A DNA stretch of 64,000 nt from Solibacillus sp. FSL W7-1436 (GTDB lineage: Bacteria; Bacillota; Bacilli; Bacillales_A; Planococcaceae). The position numbers were made by a program, and so were the translations under genes. This document shows, piece by piece, positions 44,896-52,772 of this stretch. The DNA is taken from assembly GCF_038007305.1 (NCBI RefSeq), contig NZ_JBBOWV010000001.1:625501-689500 (forward strand), in the 5' to 3' direction. Position 1 is the stretch's first letter. Each line of letters begins with the position of its first letter. Below the pieces are notes generated by a model that was not told the origin of the DNA, ran no database searches, and worked only from the letters and a program-made list of their open reading frames with translations.

Positions 44896-45040
44896 AGTCT
44901 CATGAGCTGACTCATCCCCTTAATGGGGACTTTTACAATCAAAAGCCCCCCATTAAGGACAGCCTATCTGACTCATCTATACACTCACTATGAACCTCAT
45001 GAATAAACTCATTAGATTACTCATGAGCTTACTCAGGAGA
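44896..45040. repeat. Iteron-like ACTCAT repeats and a large hairpin
   Basis: Several ACTCAT / CTCATGA copies (for example CTCATGAGCTGACTCAT and TTACTCATGAGCTTACTC) flank a hairpin at 44919-44957 (CTTAATGGGG / CCCCATTAAG with inner CTTTT / AAAAG). This could be a replication or partition site, or the tubZ terminator region. Confidence 0.5.
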
Positions 45041-45048
45041 CTGCTTAA

Positions 45049-46476
45049 TTAAAAGGTAAAATCAAAGTCGTCTAAGATTGCTAAAATATCAGTAGGATCT
45101 TCTCCGTCTTTTGCTGGCTCTGCTGAAATAAAATCATCTAATCCTAACTCTGATAGCGTAACTTCTTCTAATAAATCCAGATTATTTTCTTCAATTTTTT
45201 CAATACCTGCGCTCGTAAAGTTGGCTTCTTTAATAGCAGAAATATATTCATTGTATTCCTGAGCTAACCCTTTTGATAAGCGTTTAGGCAAAGCATCTGC
45301 TTTGTAAAACACATACGTTGTAACTTTAGATTCATTTTTCTCTTGTACATAGCCATTAAAGATAGTTCCTGTGAATGGCAAATGCTCATATGCTACCTCA
45401 GTTGCTGCTTCCATAAATGAACCGTTTCCATAATCTTTTTTTGAATCAATTGAAGCTAGTAGGCCCATGTGATACAGCTTAGCGAATCCATTTTCTGATT
45501 GAATTTCAATCGGATCATGCATACAATTCGTCATCATTGTTTTTTCAAATAATTTAGTGATATCTAAGGCAGACTCTACAACTGTGCTAGGTACTTCTTG
45601 TTTAGAAATAAACAAACAGCCTTTTCTCTCTGTTAAAGCACGTTTTAGGTCTTCACTATCCATTACAATACTTGTGCCCCCTTGATTAGCTGCGGCATTT
45701 ATTTCATGAAGCGTATTCGCGATTTCATAATTTGAGTAATCGCGATAATTATCAAAACTATCTTTTGTAGTTTGAGGCAATTGTTTAAAGTTATTATAGA
45801 AAAATTGATTATCTGGAAAAATGACAAACGATACGCCTTTTTTTGGATCATTGGCTAACTTCCAAATCTTGTTGGCAAATTTGCTTACTTGACGCAAAAC
45901 ATCGTGTCCTTCGTGTTCTAATGGTAAACAAGCGATAACGCCAATCTTAACAAACTGTTCTTCAGCCACTTTAAAAGCTCTTTGATTAATTTCTACTTCA
46001 CGTTGCTTATAAACCTCTTCCCCAACTTGGGCAATCATTTTATCTAATACCTGTTGAATTATCGGTTTATTATGTAACTCATAAAAATCTTCAATAGTCT
46101 TAACGATTGTAGAGGTTCCAGTGCCTCCACCCAAGCCCGCAACAAAAAGGACTAAATCATCTTTTACACGAAGTTTTTTAGAGATAAAGTTATGCATGAT
46201 TGATTTTACTCGTTGATCTTTTGCTAAAATCTTCTCAGCTTTCTCAGGATTTTTGCCAAGCCCACCTAAATCCAGGCTAATACGATTGCTAGGATCAATG
46301 TATCGCAATTCTTTAAAATCCCCTTCATTTGAGTTCAAAGCTAGGCAATTATATGTTTGCTCACCTTCCGCCGTTTGATATTTTGCAAAAACATCGACGA
46401 TACGAGCACCGGCCTGTCCAAAACCTACCAGCGTCATATTTAGCGCAGGTTTATTTGTGATGAATGATTTAGTCAT
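45049..46476 (-). CDS. tubZ: TubZ-like tubulin/FtsZ GTPase (plasmid partition)
   Basis: The protein has 475 residues. The tubulin signature FVAGLGGGTGTSTIV lies near 115 after an N-terminal GFGQAGARIVDVF nucleotide loop. NSNEGDF and the later GGTSIVMD fit the TubZ group of Bacillus plasmids. The acidic C-terminal tail of about 40 residues is a likely TubR-binding tail. TubZ polymerises and moves the TubR-centromere complex. The start overlaps the tubR-like gene by 4 bp. Confidence 0.85.
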   Translation of the reverse strand: MTKSFITNKPALNMTLVGFGQAGARIVDVFAKYQTAEGEQTYNCLALNSNEGDFKELRYIDPSNRISLDLGGLGKNPEKAEKILAKDQRVKSIMHNFISKKLRVKDDLVLFVAGLGGGTGTSTIVKTIEDFYELHNKPIIQQVLDKMIAQVGEEVYKQREVEINQRAFKVAEEQFVKIGVIACLPLEHEGHDVLRQVSKFANKIWKLANDPKKGVSFVIFPDNQFFYNNFKQLPQTTKDSFDNYRDYSNYEIANTLHEINAAANQGGTSIVMDSEDLKRALTERKGCLFISKQEVPSTVVESALDITKLFEKTMMTNCMHDPIEIQSENGFAKLYHMGLLASIDSKKDYGNGSFMEAATEVAYEHLPFTGTIFNGYVQEKNESKVTTYVFYKADALPKRLSKGLAQEYNEYISAIKEANFTSAGIEKIEENNLDLLEEVTLSELGLDDFISAEPAKDGEDPTDILAILDDFDFTF

Positions 46477-46862
46477 TTCTTTTTAGCCTCCATTTGTTTT
46501 AGATTGAATACTATTTGTACCCCTCGACGCGTTAATTTAATGAACTTATGTGGTCGCTGAATATCAAAATAGATTAACGATGCATACGCCAACCGCTCTA
46601 CAATTTTTTCTGCTCTTTTTCTTTCAATTAACCCTTCTTCATCTATAAATTTCACTATTTTATTTTCTTGATTTTTTATAGCAGTTCTTTTTCGGATTTT
46701 TAAATTATCAGCAATACTTTTTACTGTTACATTTATTCCTGTTTGTTGACACTGCACGATGTAATAAAGAACTTTAATATTTAAGCTATCTTGTTGAATA
46801 ATTTCAGTGAATACCTCACAAGTTTTTTCATCAAATTTATGTTTTTCATTAAAATAATCCAT
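46473..46862 (-). CDS. TubR-like winged-helix DNA-binding protein
   Basis: The 129-residue winged-helix protein has TVKSIADNLKIRKRTAIKNQ and a wing with IYFDIQRPHKFIKLTRRGVQ. AAAGGTG lies before ATG. Overlap with tubZ (ATGA) and the palindromes upstream identify it as the centromere-binding adaptor and autoregulator by context; sequence alone is not decisive. Confidence 0.7.
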   Translation of the reverse strand: MDYFNEKHKFDEKTCEVFTEIIQQDSLNIKVLYYIVQCQQTGINVTVKSIADNLKIRKRTAIKNQENKIVKFIDEEGLIERKRAEKIVERLAYASLIYFDIQRPHKFIKLTRRGVQIVFNLKQMEAKKK

Positions 46863-46876
46863 TATTCATCACCTTT

Positions 46877-46900
46877 ATAGTAACTACGTATAGTTACTAT
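46877..46900. promoter_or_regulatory. 24-bp palindrome, copy 1 (tub operator/centromere)
   Basis: ATAGTAACTA CGTA TAGTTACTAT, perfect inverted repeat 15 bp before the tubR-like start. Confidence 0.65.
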
Positions 46901-46954
46901 GAATTTATATTTGCTAGTAAAACGGCAATAAATGGTGTTTTAATAAGGTTTTTC

Positions 46955-46978
46955 ATAGTCACTATGTATAGTTACTAT
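46955..46978. promoter_or_regulatory. 24-bp palindrome, copy 2
   Basis: ATAGTCACTA TGTA TAGTTACTAT, 78 bp from copy 1, with one arm mismatch. Confidence 0.65.
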
Positions 46979-46993
46979 ATTTATTACCTTTTA

Positions 46994-47252
46994 TAAATTT
47001 ACTTTTTTTATCGTTGGAATGAATCTCATGAATCTCACTTAAAACATTAGTGAGATTCATGAGACTCTAATATAGAAGTAAAAAAATAATTTTTATTACA
47101 TCAAAACAATATTTTCTTTCTATATGTAAATTTACTTTTTTATCGTTAGATTGAATCTCATAGATCTCAGTTTAAACATTAGTGAGATTCATGAGACTCT
47201 AATATAGAAGTAAAAAATAATTTTTCATTACATCAAAACAATATTGTCTTTC
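46994..47252. repeat. Two 133-bp direct repeats, candidate tubC/origin
   Basis: Units start at 46994 and 47127 with TAAATTTACTTTTTT. Each has an inverted repeat; in unit 1 it is a perfect 15-bp stem TCTCATGAATCTCAC / GTGAGATTCATGAGA (47024-47064). The region lies between the VapE and TubR-like genes. It is a good candidate for the centromere or replication origin. Confidence 0.65.
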
Positions 47253-47325
47253 CATTTAGCGTACAAAATTATATAATTAACATGATTATTTTTTGGCGGA
47301 AATAATCTCTCTCATGAATTTAAGT

Positions 47326-48774
47326 TCATTCATAGTCAAGTTCATGAGATTCTTTGTTCATATTAATTTTTAAATATAATTTTTGTTGACCATAGTGGCG
47401 TATTCGTTTTCTTTTTTGTTTACCTAATGCCCATCCCATATTTAATAACGCTTGACCAATTAACTTTGAATCTTGAGAGTTAATTGGCTTATCAATTTTC
47501 CCTAAGCACTCAGTAAAAATTTCAATCGGGCTAATTTCTATAGGTAATTGTCCTTCCCATACGTCATTTTCATCTAACGCTAAATATAATTTGAATTTAT
47601 CAAAACGTTCTTGTGGGGTTAATTTATCCCAATCCACAGGACGTGGCATATTTAAATATTCTTCAATTTTCCCTTCAGTTGGATCATAATACATATGATT
47701 TTCTCGCACTCGTTCAGCCTCTACTTTCATTTCATCGGACAAATCGAGTTTTGGATTTTGCATAAATAATTGATATGCCTCTGCCCATAATTGTGAAATT
47801 TCATTTGGGGTCAATTTATCAATGGTTTGCTTTACTAAATCTTCTCCAGTTAAAATTGGAAGAAATCTACGGTTACCAGTTTTGTCGCGTAAAAATGCAT
47901 ATTCGTTTGTAGTTCCAACAAAAACACATTTTCGATCAAACTTCACTACTTCCTTTCCATAAGCTGGGCGAAAAACGTCATATGTTCTTGAAATAAAAGT
48001 TTTCGTTTCTGCAATTGATGAATTTGTTAGAGCCACAAGCTCATCGATTTCAATAATCCAAGCACTGATTGCAAACTCTCCACCGATTTTCGCATTTAAA
48101 TTCTGTGGCCCCGGTATATGCCAATCCCCAGCAATTTTTTGCAATAAAGAAGACTTGTAAAGCCCTTGTGTTCCAATCAAAACAATCATATAGTCGTACT
48201 TAATCCCAGGTTGGAAAACCCTGCCAACAGCTGCACGGAAGAATAAGTTAGTTACTGCACGTACGTATTTACTATCCTGTACTCCTAAGTAATCGATAAA
48301 AAATGTATCTACTCGTTTTGTCCCGTCCCACTGAACCTTAGTAATAAATTCTTTAACGATATTAAATTTATTTTTACGAGCATGTACTTGAATTGCATCT
48401 CGTAATAATGATTTCCGCTGAAATTCAAATAATCGATTTAATTCATACGATAAGTTTATAAAATCTTCTTCTGTAAATTCTTTTTTACTTTCCAGCTTTT
48501 CTTCCCATGGAAAAGGTTTTACTTGATAATTTTTTCTAGTAAATTCATCAAAAGCGATTGCTTCATTTAACTTTAATCCATTAAATATAATATCCAAATT
48601 TTCTGCACCTGTTAATAAAATAGGATCTGAATTATTTTTATATACTAAAGAATTTCGTACCTTACTTACGGTGTCAGTAAAGCTTTCCTTAGTAGACAAT
48701 CCATCTTCTAACATCTTAATAAAATTTAATGCACTTTCTTCTAATTCTGCCTCTTTATATCCATCTTCGTCCAT
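47326..48774 (-). CDS. VapE-type replication ATPase/helicase
   Basis: The protein has 482 residues (ATG 48774; another in-frame ATG at 48789 is possible). The VapE P-loop IGTQGLYKSSLLQ, Walker B WIIEIDEL and VFVGTTNEYAFLRDKTGNRR (sensor and arginine) are all present. In phage satellites such proteins act as the replication initiator-helicase. Here it probably drives replication of the excised element. Confidence 0.85.
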   Translation of the reverse strand: MDEDGYKEAELEESALNFIKMLEDGLSTKESFTDTVSKVRNSLVYKNNSDPILLTGAENLDIIFNGLKLNEAIAFDEFTRKNYQVKPFPWEEKLESKKEFTEEDFINLSYELNRLFEFQRKSLLRDAIQVHARKNKFNIVKEFITKVQWDGTKRVDTFFIDYLGVQDSKYVRAVTNLFFRAAVGRVFQPGIKYDYMIVLIGTQGLYKSSLLQKIAGDWHIPGPQNLNAKIGGEFAISAWIIEIDELVALTNSSIAETKTFISRTYDVFRPAYGKEVVKFDRKCVFVGTTNEYAFLRDKTGNRRFLPILTGEDLVKQTIDKLTPNEISQLWAEAYQLFMQNPKLDLSDEMKVEAERVRENHMYYDPTEGKIEEYLNMPRPVDWDKLTPQERFDKFKLYLALDENDVWEGQLPIEISPIEIFTECLGKIDKPINSQDSKLIGQALLNMGWALGKQKRKRIRHYGQQKLYLKINMNKESHELDYE

Positions 48775-48811
48775 ATTGTCACATCCCATCTCAAATAAAT
48801 TCTAGAGTTCT

Positions 48812-49066
48812 TCATACTCGTTTAATTATCTTAGATTTTAAAAACTCATCTATTTGAGTTCGAGAAACCCTTTTAATACCTTCTACTGCGTAAAGTTCAA
48901 TATCTTGATTAGCAATTAATTTATTTAATGTATTTCTAGAAACACCTAAATAATTTGCTGCTTCGCCTAAATTCATCCACTCCTTTTCTTTCTTTTCTTT
49001 CTGTAGCGTAACTACAATCATTTTTTCAACTAAATCTACTAAATCTTGCTTAACTTCACTAATCAT
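48812..49066 (-). CDS. HTH protein, excisionase-like
   Basis: The 84-residue protein has a MerR/HTH_17-type helix-turn-helix: WMNLGEAANYLGVSRNTLNK, then LIANQDIELYAVEGIKRVSR. AAAGGAGG lies before ATG. Position beside the replication gene and opposite the repressor fits excisionase or replication control. Confidence 0.75.
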   Translation of the reverse strand: MISEVKQDLVDLVEKMIVVTLQKEKKEKEWMNLGEAANYLGVSRNTLNKLIANQDIELYAVEGIKRVSRTQIDEFLKSKIIKRV

Positions 49067-49214
49067 CGCTTCCTCCTTTTTTTAGAACAAGTTAATAAAT
49101 TTGATAACCAGTTCACATTAATGATAATATATACAAATGTTCTCACTGTCAATGAGTTTCTTGTATCGCTGTTTAAATAATTTATGTAATAATAGTTTTA
49201 AAGGTAGGGATATT

Positions 49215-49838
49215 ATGAATTTAAATTTAGGAATGAAAATCAAAATACTTCGGGAGAGTTTAAACTTAACATTAGAAGAGTTTGGAGAATTAATTGGTAA
49301 TACTGCTAAGAGTAATGTTCATGCATGGGAAAATGGTAAATCTAATCCAAATAAACAAAAATTAAAAAGAATAGCGGAAATTGCAGGTAAAAGTGTGGAA
49401 GAATTTATTAGTGAAGAGAACCCTGAGGCTTCTATTGTTGAAGCAAATTATTTAAACACCGCTTTAAAAAAATCACTAAAGAAAATTACTCAGTATAAAA
49501 ATATATTAGAAGCACTATCTAAGGTTCCATCAAATCAACTCTCTCTTCCATGTGAAGCGCCTGGAATCAATAAGTCTATTACAAATTTAGAATATATCTC
49601 ATTAATTGAAAAAGACCTCTCTGATGCTGAACAAAAATATATTCAAGATGCTAGCAGATTAATCGATATTCAAAATCAATTATTAGAAAATCCAAACTTA
49701 CCCAATTTAAACACTTTAGACTCTACACCACTCGAAATGTTTTTTAATTCTAGTTATCCGTTATCAATAAACGAGAAATCTTTGACAGCTGAGGATAAAA
49801 AACGGGCACTAGAAATACTAAAATTAGTTTTTAAATAA
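49215..49838 (+). CDS. XRE/cI-like repressor
   Basis: The 207-residue protein starts at ATG 49215 (GGTAGGG). The Cro/CI HTH reads MKIKILRESLNLTLEEFGEL, then NVHAWENGKSNPNKQKLKRI. The rest is helical without a peptidase domain. It is divergent from the HTH gene at 49066, forming a typical lysogeny-type switch for excision and replication. Confidence 0.85.
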   Translation: MNLNLGMKIKILRESLNLTLEEFGELIGNTAKSNVHAWENGKSNPNKQKLKRIAEIAGKSVEEFISEENPEASIVEANYLNTALKKSLKKITQYKNILEALSKVPSNQLSLPCEAPGINKSITNLEYISLIEKDLSDAEQKYIQDASRLIDIQNQLLENPNLPNLNTLDSTPLEMFFNSSYPLSINEKSLTAEDKKRALEILKLVFK

Positions 49839-49868
49839 GGTTCTTTAGTGCTTAAGGGAGAAATTTCT

Positions 49869-51032
49869 TTGGCAAAAATTGAAAAATACACATTAAAAAG
49901 CGGAGAAACTCGTTATAAAGTAAAAGTTTATTTAGGAGTGGATCCAAAAACAGGAGTAGAAAAACGTACAACATTGCGTTTTAAAACTCATAAAGAAGCA
50001 AAAGAGGCATTGGCTAATATAACTTTTAAACGTTCAAAAGGGATGTTAAATTTAGAGGAATCTACAAATGATTCCTTAACGTTTAATGACGTTTATCAAA
50101 AGTGGTTACATATCTATGAAGGAACTGTTCAAGAAACTACTTATGATAAAACCGTTATTATTTTCACAAAACATATCTTACCTAAATTAGGGAAATTTAA
50201 AATTGAAAAGATTACTGTGGATGACTGCCAATTAAGCGTAAATCAATGGAGAAAAACTTTAAAGCGATATCGAATGATTAAAAACTATGCTTCAAAATTA
50301 TTTGACTTCGCTCAAATGCGTGGATACATTGAAAAAAATCCTATGAAATTAGTTTTTTTACCTCCAACTCGTATGTTAGAGACTGATGAGGAAGTTGAAA
50401 GCGACAATTTTTATTCTAAACAAGAATATAAATATTTTGAAGCTTGCTTAGAGTCGTTAGCCGATTTAAAGAAAAAAACTTTCTTTATGATATTAGGTAA
50501 CGCTGGTTTACGTAGAAGTGAAGCCCTTGCGTTAACTTGGAAGGATATCGATTTTTCAAACCAAACTATCTTAGTTAATAAAGCTCTTAAATACGGACGT
50601 AAGAACGGATTATATAAAGGCCCTACTAAAACCTATAATAGTCGGACTATATCCGTTAACAAAAAAACTATCGATGTTATTGTTCAATGGAAACATATTC
50701 AAGAGGAACAATTAAAGTTACTTAATCATAAACACCAAGGACAAAAGCAACTGTTGTTTAACAATACTAACAATGGTTATATAAATCCAAATCAACCTTC
50801 ACGTTGGCTAAAAGATTTTCTTCTCAAAAATAATTTACGCTTGATTTCTAATCATGGCTTACGTCACACGCATTGTACTTTGTTATTCCAAGCTGGTATA
50901 GATCTTAAGACAATCCAGCAGCGATTAGGTCATAACGATATTCAAACTACGTTAAATATCTATACACATTTTTCTCAACAAAATGCTCAAGCTGCTCCAG
51001 ATAAATTAGATTCGTTTCTTGAAGAAGATTAA
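49869..51032 (+). CDS. int: Tyrosine-type site-specific integrase
   Basis: The 387-residue protein starts at TTG 49869 behind GGGAG; the GTG at 49848 has no site. The AP2-like N-terminal arm domain has KYTLKSGETRYKVKVYLGVD, and the core SAM-like domain follows. The catalytic set is Arg in GLRRSEALAL, Lys region, HGLRHTH, LGH and Tyr in IYTH. It recombines attP with the ssrA 3' end and lies 121 bp from that site. Confidence 0.95.
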   Translation: MAKIEKYTLKSGETRYKVKVYLGVDPKTGVEKRTTLRFKTHKEAKEALANITFKRSKGMLNLEESTNDSLTFNDVYQKWLHIYEGTVQETTYDKTVIIFTKHILPKLGKFKIEKITVDDCQLSVNQWRKTLKRYRMIKNYASKLFDFAQMRGYIEKNPMKLVFLPPTRMLETDEEVESDNFYSKQEYKYFEACLESLADLKKKTFFMILGNAGLRRSEALALTWKDIDFSNQTILVNKALKYGRKNGLYKGPTKTYNSRTISVNKKTIDVIVQWKHIQEEQLKLLNHKHQGQKQLLFNNTNNGYINPNQPSRWLKDFLLKNNLRLISNHGLRHTHCTLLFQAGIDLKTIQQRLGHNDIQTTLNIYTHFSQQNAQAAPDKLDSFLEED

Positions 51033-51043
51033 ATTTAGCCCCG

Positions 51044-51056
51044 TTTTGACTCCGAG
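51044..51056. repeat. 13-bp end repeat, right copy
   Basis: TTTTGACTCCGAG just after the integrase stop; the other copy is at 20928. Confidence 0.35.
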
Positions 51057-51095
51057 AGGTTTGAAAATGAATGACAACCATTGAGAAACAAAAAA

Positions 51096-51125
51096 AGAGA
51101 AACCCTGATATATCAAGGTTTCTCT
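51096..51125 (-). terminator. Island-borne replacement terminator for ssrA
   Basis: On the minus strand AGAGAAACC and GGTTTCTCT pair around a palindromic TGATATATCA loop, followed by a T-run. It restores termination of ssrA after integration and can also end integrase transcripts. Confidence 0.7.
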
Positions 51126-51152
51126 CACTCAATGATAGTCATTGAATAGTAA

Positions 51153-51168
51153 GTATGGAGACGGTGGG
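51153..51168. repeat. ssrA-side attachment site
   Basis: GTATGGAGACGGTGGG covers the last 13 nt of ssrA (minus strand) plus 3 nt beyond. Confidence 0.85.
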
Positions 51169-51509
51169 AGTCGAACCCACGTCCAGAAGCTCCAATACGC
51201 CGGCTTCTACGCGTGTAGTTTGTCTACTTGCAATTCGCGAGTTCTTATGCCGACAAACAGGCGTCCGAATCGCTAACCTGGAAATCTCTTACCGTTGACT
51301 CAGGTGGTGCCAACGATCGTATCCCACTTAAGTTGAACCCAGCGTAGTCTACATGGGCGATAGACAGGCTGAGTGCTACGCGCTATTAAGCTGCGAAAGC
51401 GAAGTTTTGTTGTTTGCCAGTTATTATATAACTTCCGTTGTTGACGAAGACGAGACCTCCGACGCGCGACCAGAGCTTGAACCACCCCTGTCGAATCCGT
51501 AACGTCCCC
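51156..51509 (-). ncRNA. ssrA: tmRNA (ssrA)
   Basis: About 354 nt. The 5' end GGGGACGTTACGGATTCGAC and the 3' end GGGTTCGACTCCCACCGTCT then CCA form the tRNA-like half. The internal reading frame gives the tag (A)GKQQNFAFAA followed by TAA. It rescues stalled ribosomes with SmpB, whose gene lies 0.7 kb upstream. Confidence 0.97.
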
Positions 51510-51608
51510 GAGTAGTAGTAAACCCGAGTTAAGTTCGGAAAAGAGCGAAATGCTATGCTCTTTAAAACGTGTACCGTATGAGTAGATACACACTGGCTAG
51601 TACAGTAA

Positions 51609-51637
51609 ATTATATGACAAAACGGCTAAGCATGCAA
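51609..51637 (-). promoter_or_regulatory. ssrA promoter
   Basis: On the minus strand TTGCAT, 17 bp, TATAAT: a good vegetative promoter about 95 nt before the mature 5' end. Confidence 0.65.
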
Positions 51638-51673
51638 GTAATTCTGCTTCTCTCGTACACTGCCAATATTTTC

Positions 51674-52051
51674 TTAGCTTTGTTTGTAAAGCTGGTTGCG
51701 GTAGTCTACAGGTGAGATACCGTGGAACCTTTTAAACAGCTGTGTAAATTCAAAGTAACCGTTCAGCCCGATCATTTTTGAAATTTCCTTGAAGCTCATT
51801 TGCGTATCTTCCAGTAATCCTTCTGCTTTGTGTAATCGAACTTTCGTTATATATTCATTTACCGGCATCCCGACCTGCTGCTCGAAAATACCATTATAGT
51901 CCGGATACTCATCGGCAATTACATCCTCAACCAATGCCAAACATTCGGCATGTACACTATACTTTTCAACTAGTATGACAATCTTATCGACCAATTCTGC
52001 GTTGCGTAAACCATTCACTTGTGGAAGTCCCCCTACGTATGCTAATGCCAT
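51674..52051 (-). CDS. Short AraC-type helix-turn-helix protein
   Basis: At 125 residues it is less than half a usual AraC regulator. It consists of the two-HTH DNA-binding domain (FKEISKMIGLNGYFEFTQLF, then KRFHGISPVDYRNQ) and a short N-terminal extension. GAGGTG lies before ATG. Its targets are unknown. Confidence 0.8.
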   Translation of the reverse strand: MALAYVGGLPQVNGLRNAELVDKIVILVEKYSVHAECLALVEDVIADEYPDYNGIFEQQVGMPVNEYITKVRLHKAEGLLEDTQMSFKEISKMIGLNGYFEFTQLFKRFHGISPVDYRNQLYKQS

Positions 52052-52154
52052 TGACCAAACACCTCAAATTTTATAGTTTCAACCTTACTTTTTCTTCACT
52101 TTACCTGTGTACCCCCATCTTCTAGATTGAAAACCACTTTTTTTGGCGAAAAAA

Positions 52155-52196
52155 AGAGATGTGTCATAAATAAACAAATTTGTTTCACACATCTCT
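52155..52196 (-). terminator. Terminator of the rnr-smpB unit
   Basis: AGAGATGTGT / ACACATCTCT stem with T-run on the minus strand, 44 bp after smpB. Confidence 0.75.
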
Positions 52197-52239
52197 TCTA
52201 GTCAATCTATAAATGCTGTTTAAAACAACGGATTTCCGC

Positions 52240-52704
52240 TTACTGCTGGCGATCCTTGAAAGCACGTTCCATGTCACGCTTCGCTTCTTTTTTCTTCATG
52301 TCATGACGTTTATCGTAATCTTTCTTACCTTTTGCAAGACCGATCAGTAACTTCGCATAGCCGTCTTTAATGTACATTTTCAGCGGCACAATCGTATAGC
52401 CGTCACGCTTTACAGCACCGATCAGTTCACTGATTTGCTTTTTATGTAAGAGCAGTTTGCGTTCGCGTAATGGGTCATGATTGTAGCGGTTCCCTTGGTC
52501 GAATGGCGAAATATGCATATTTTTTACCCATGCTTCCCCACCCGTAACACTAATATACGCTTCCTTCAGCTGGACACGGGCACCACGTACGGATTTGATC
52601 TCCGTTCCTGTCAGTACCATCCCTGCTTCAATTGTTTCTTCTATGAAGTAATCATGGCTCGCTTTTTTGTTTTGAGCTAAAACTTTACCTGCGCCTTTTG
52701 CCAT
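52240..52704 (-). CDS. smpB: SsrA-binding protein SmpB
   Basis: At 154 residues this is the normal length. [35 protein letters not shown] and the basic C-terminal tail [18 protein letters not shown] that enters the mRNA channel are all present. It forms the trans-translation complex with tmRNA. It lies 68 bp after rnr. Confidence 0.98.
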   Translation of the reverse strand: MAKGAGKVLAQNKKASHDYFIEETIEAGMVLTGTEIKSVRGARVQLKEAYISVTGGEAWVKNMHISPFDQGNRYNHDPLRERKLLLHKKQISELIGAVKRDGYTIVPLKMYIKDGYAKLLIGLAKGKKDYDKRHDMKKKEAKRDMERAFKDRQQ

Positions 52705-52772
52705 TCGCTTTACACCTCTATTTTAAGTGGAAGAGCTATGATGCCGAAAATGCATCATAGCTTCACACCTTA

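Larger units (their letters stand above)
20843..51168. mobile_element. 30.3-kb integrative element in the 3' end of ssrA
   Basis: Both ends carry the 16-bp direct repeat GTATGGAGACGGTGGG, the ssrA 3' end plus 3 nt. The integrase lies 121 bp from the ssrA-side copy. Core genes are integrase, cI-like repressor, excisionase-like HTH, VapE-type replication ATPase and TubR-like/TubZ. Cargo includes a split type IIG restriction enzyme, a serine recombinase, IS21 and IS110 copies, and an array of single genes with hairpin spacers. No capsid, terminase, relaxase or conjugation gene was seen, so it is not an intact prophage or ICE. Confidence 0.85.

Noticed and set aside
20843-51168. Intact prophage or conjugative element
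   Set aside because: No capsid, portal, terminase, tail, relaxase or type IV secretion genes are visible; only integration, repression, replication and partition genes.
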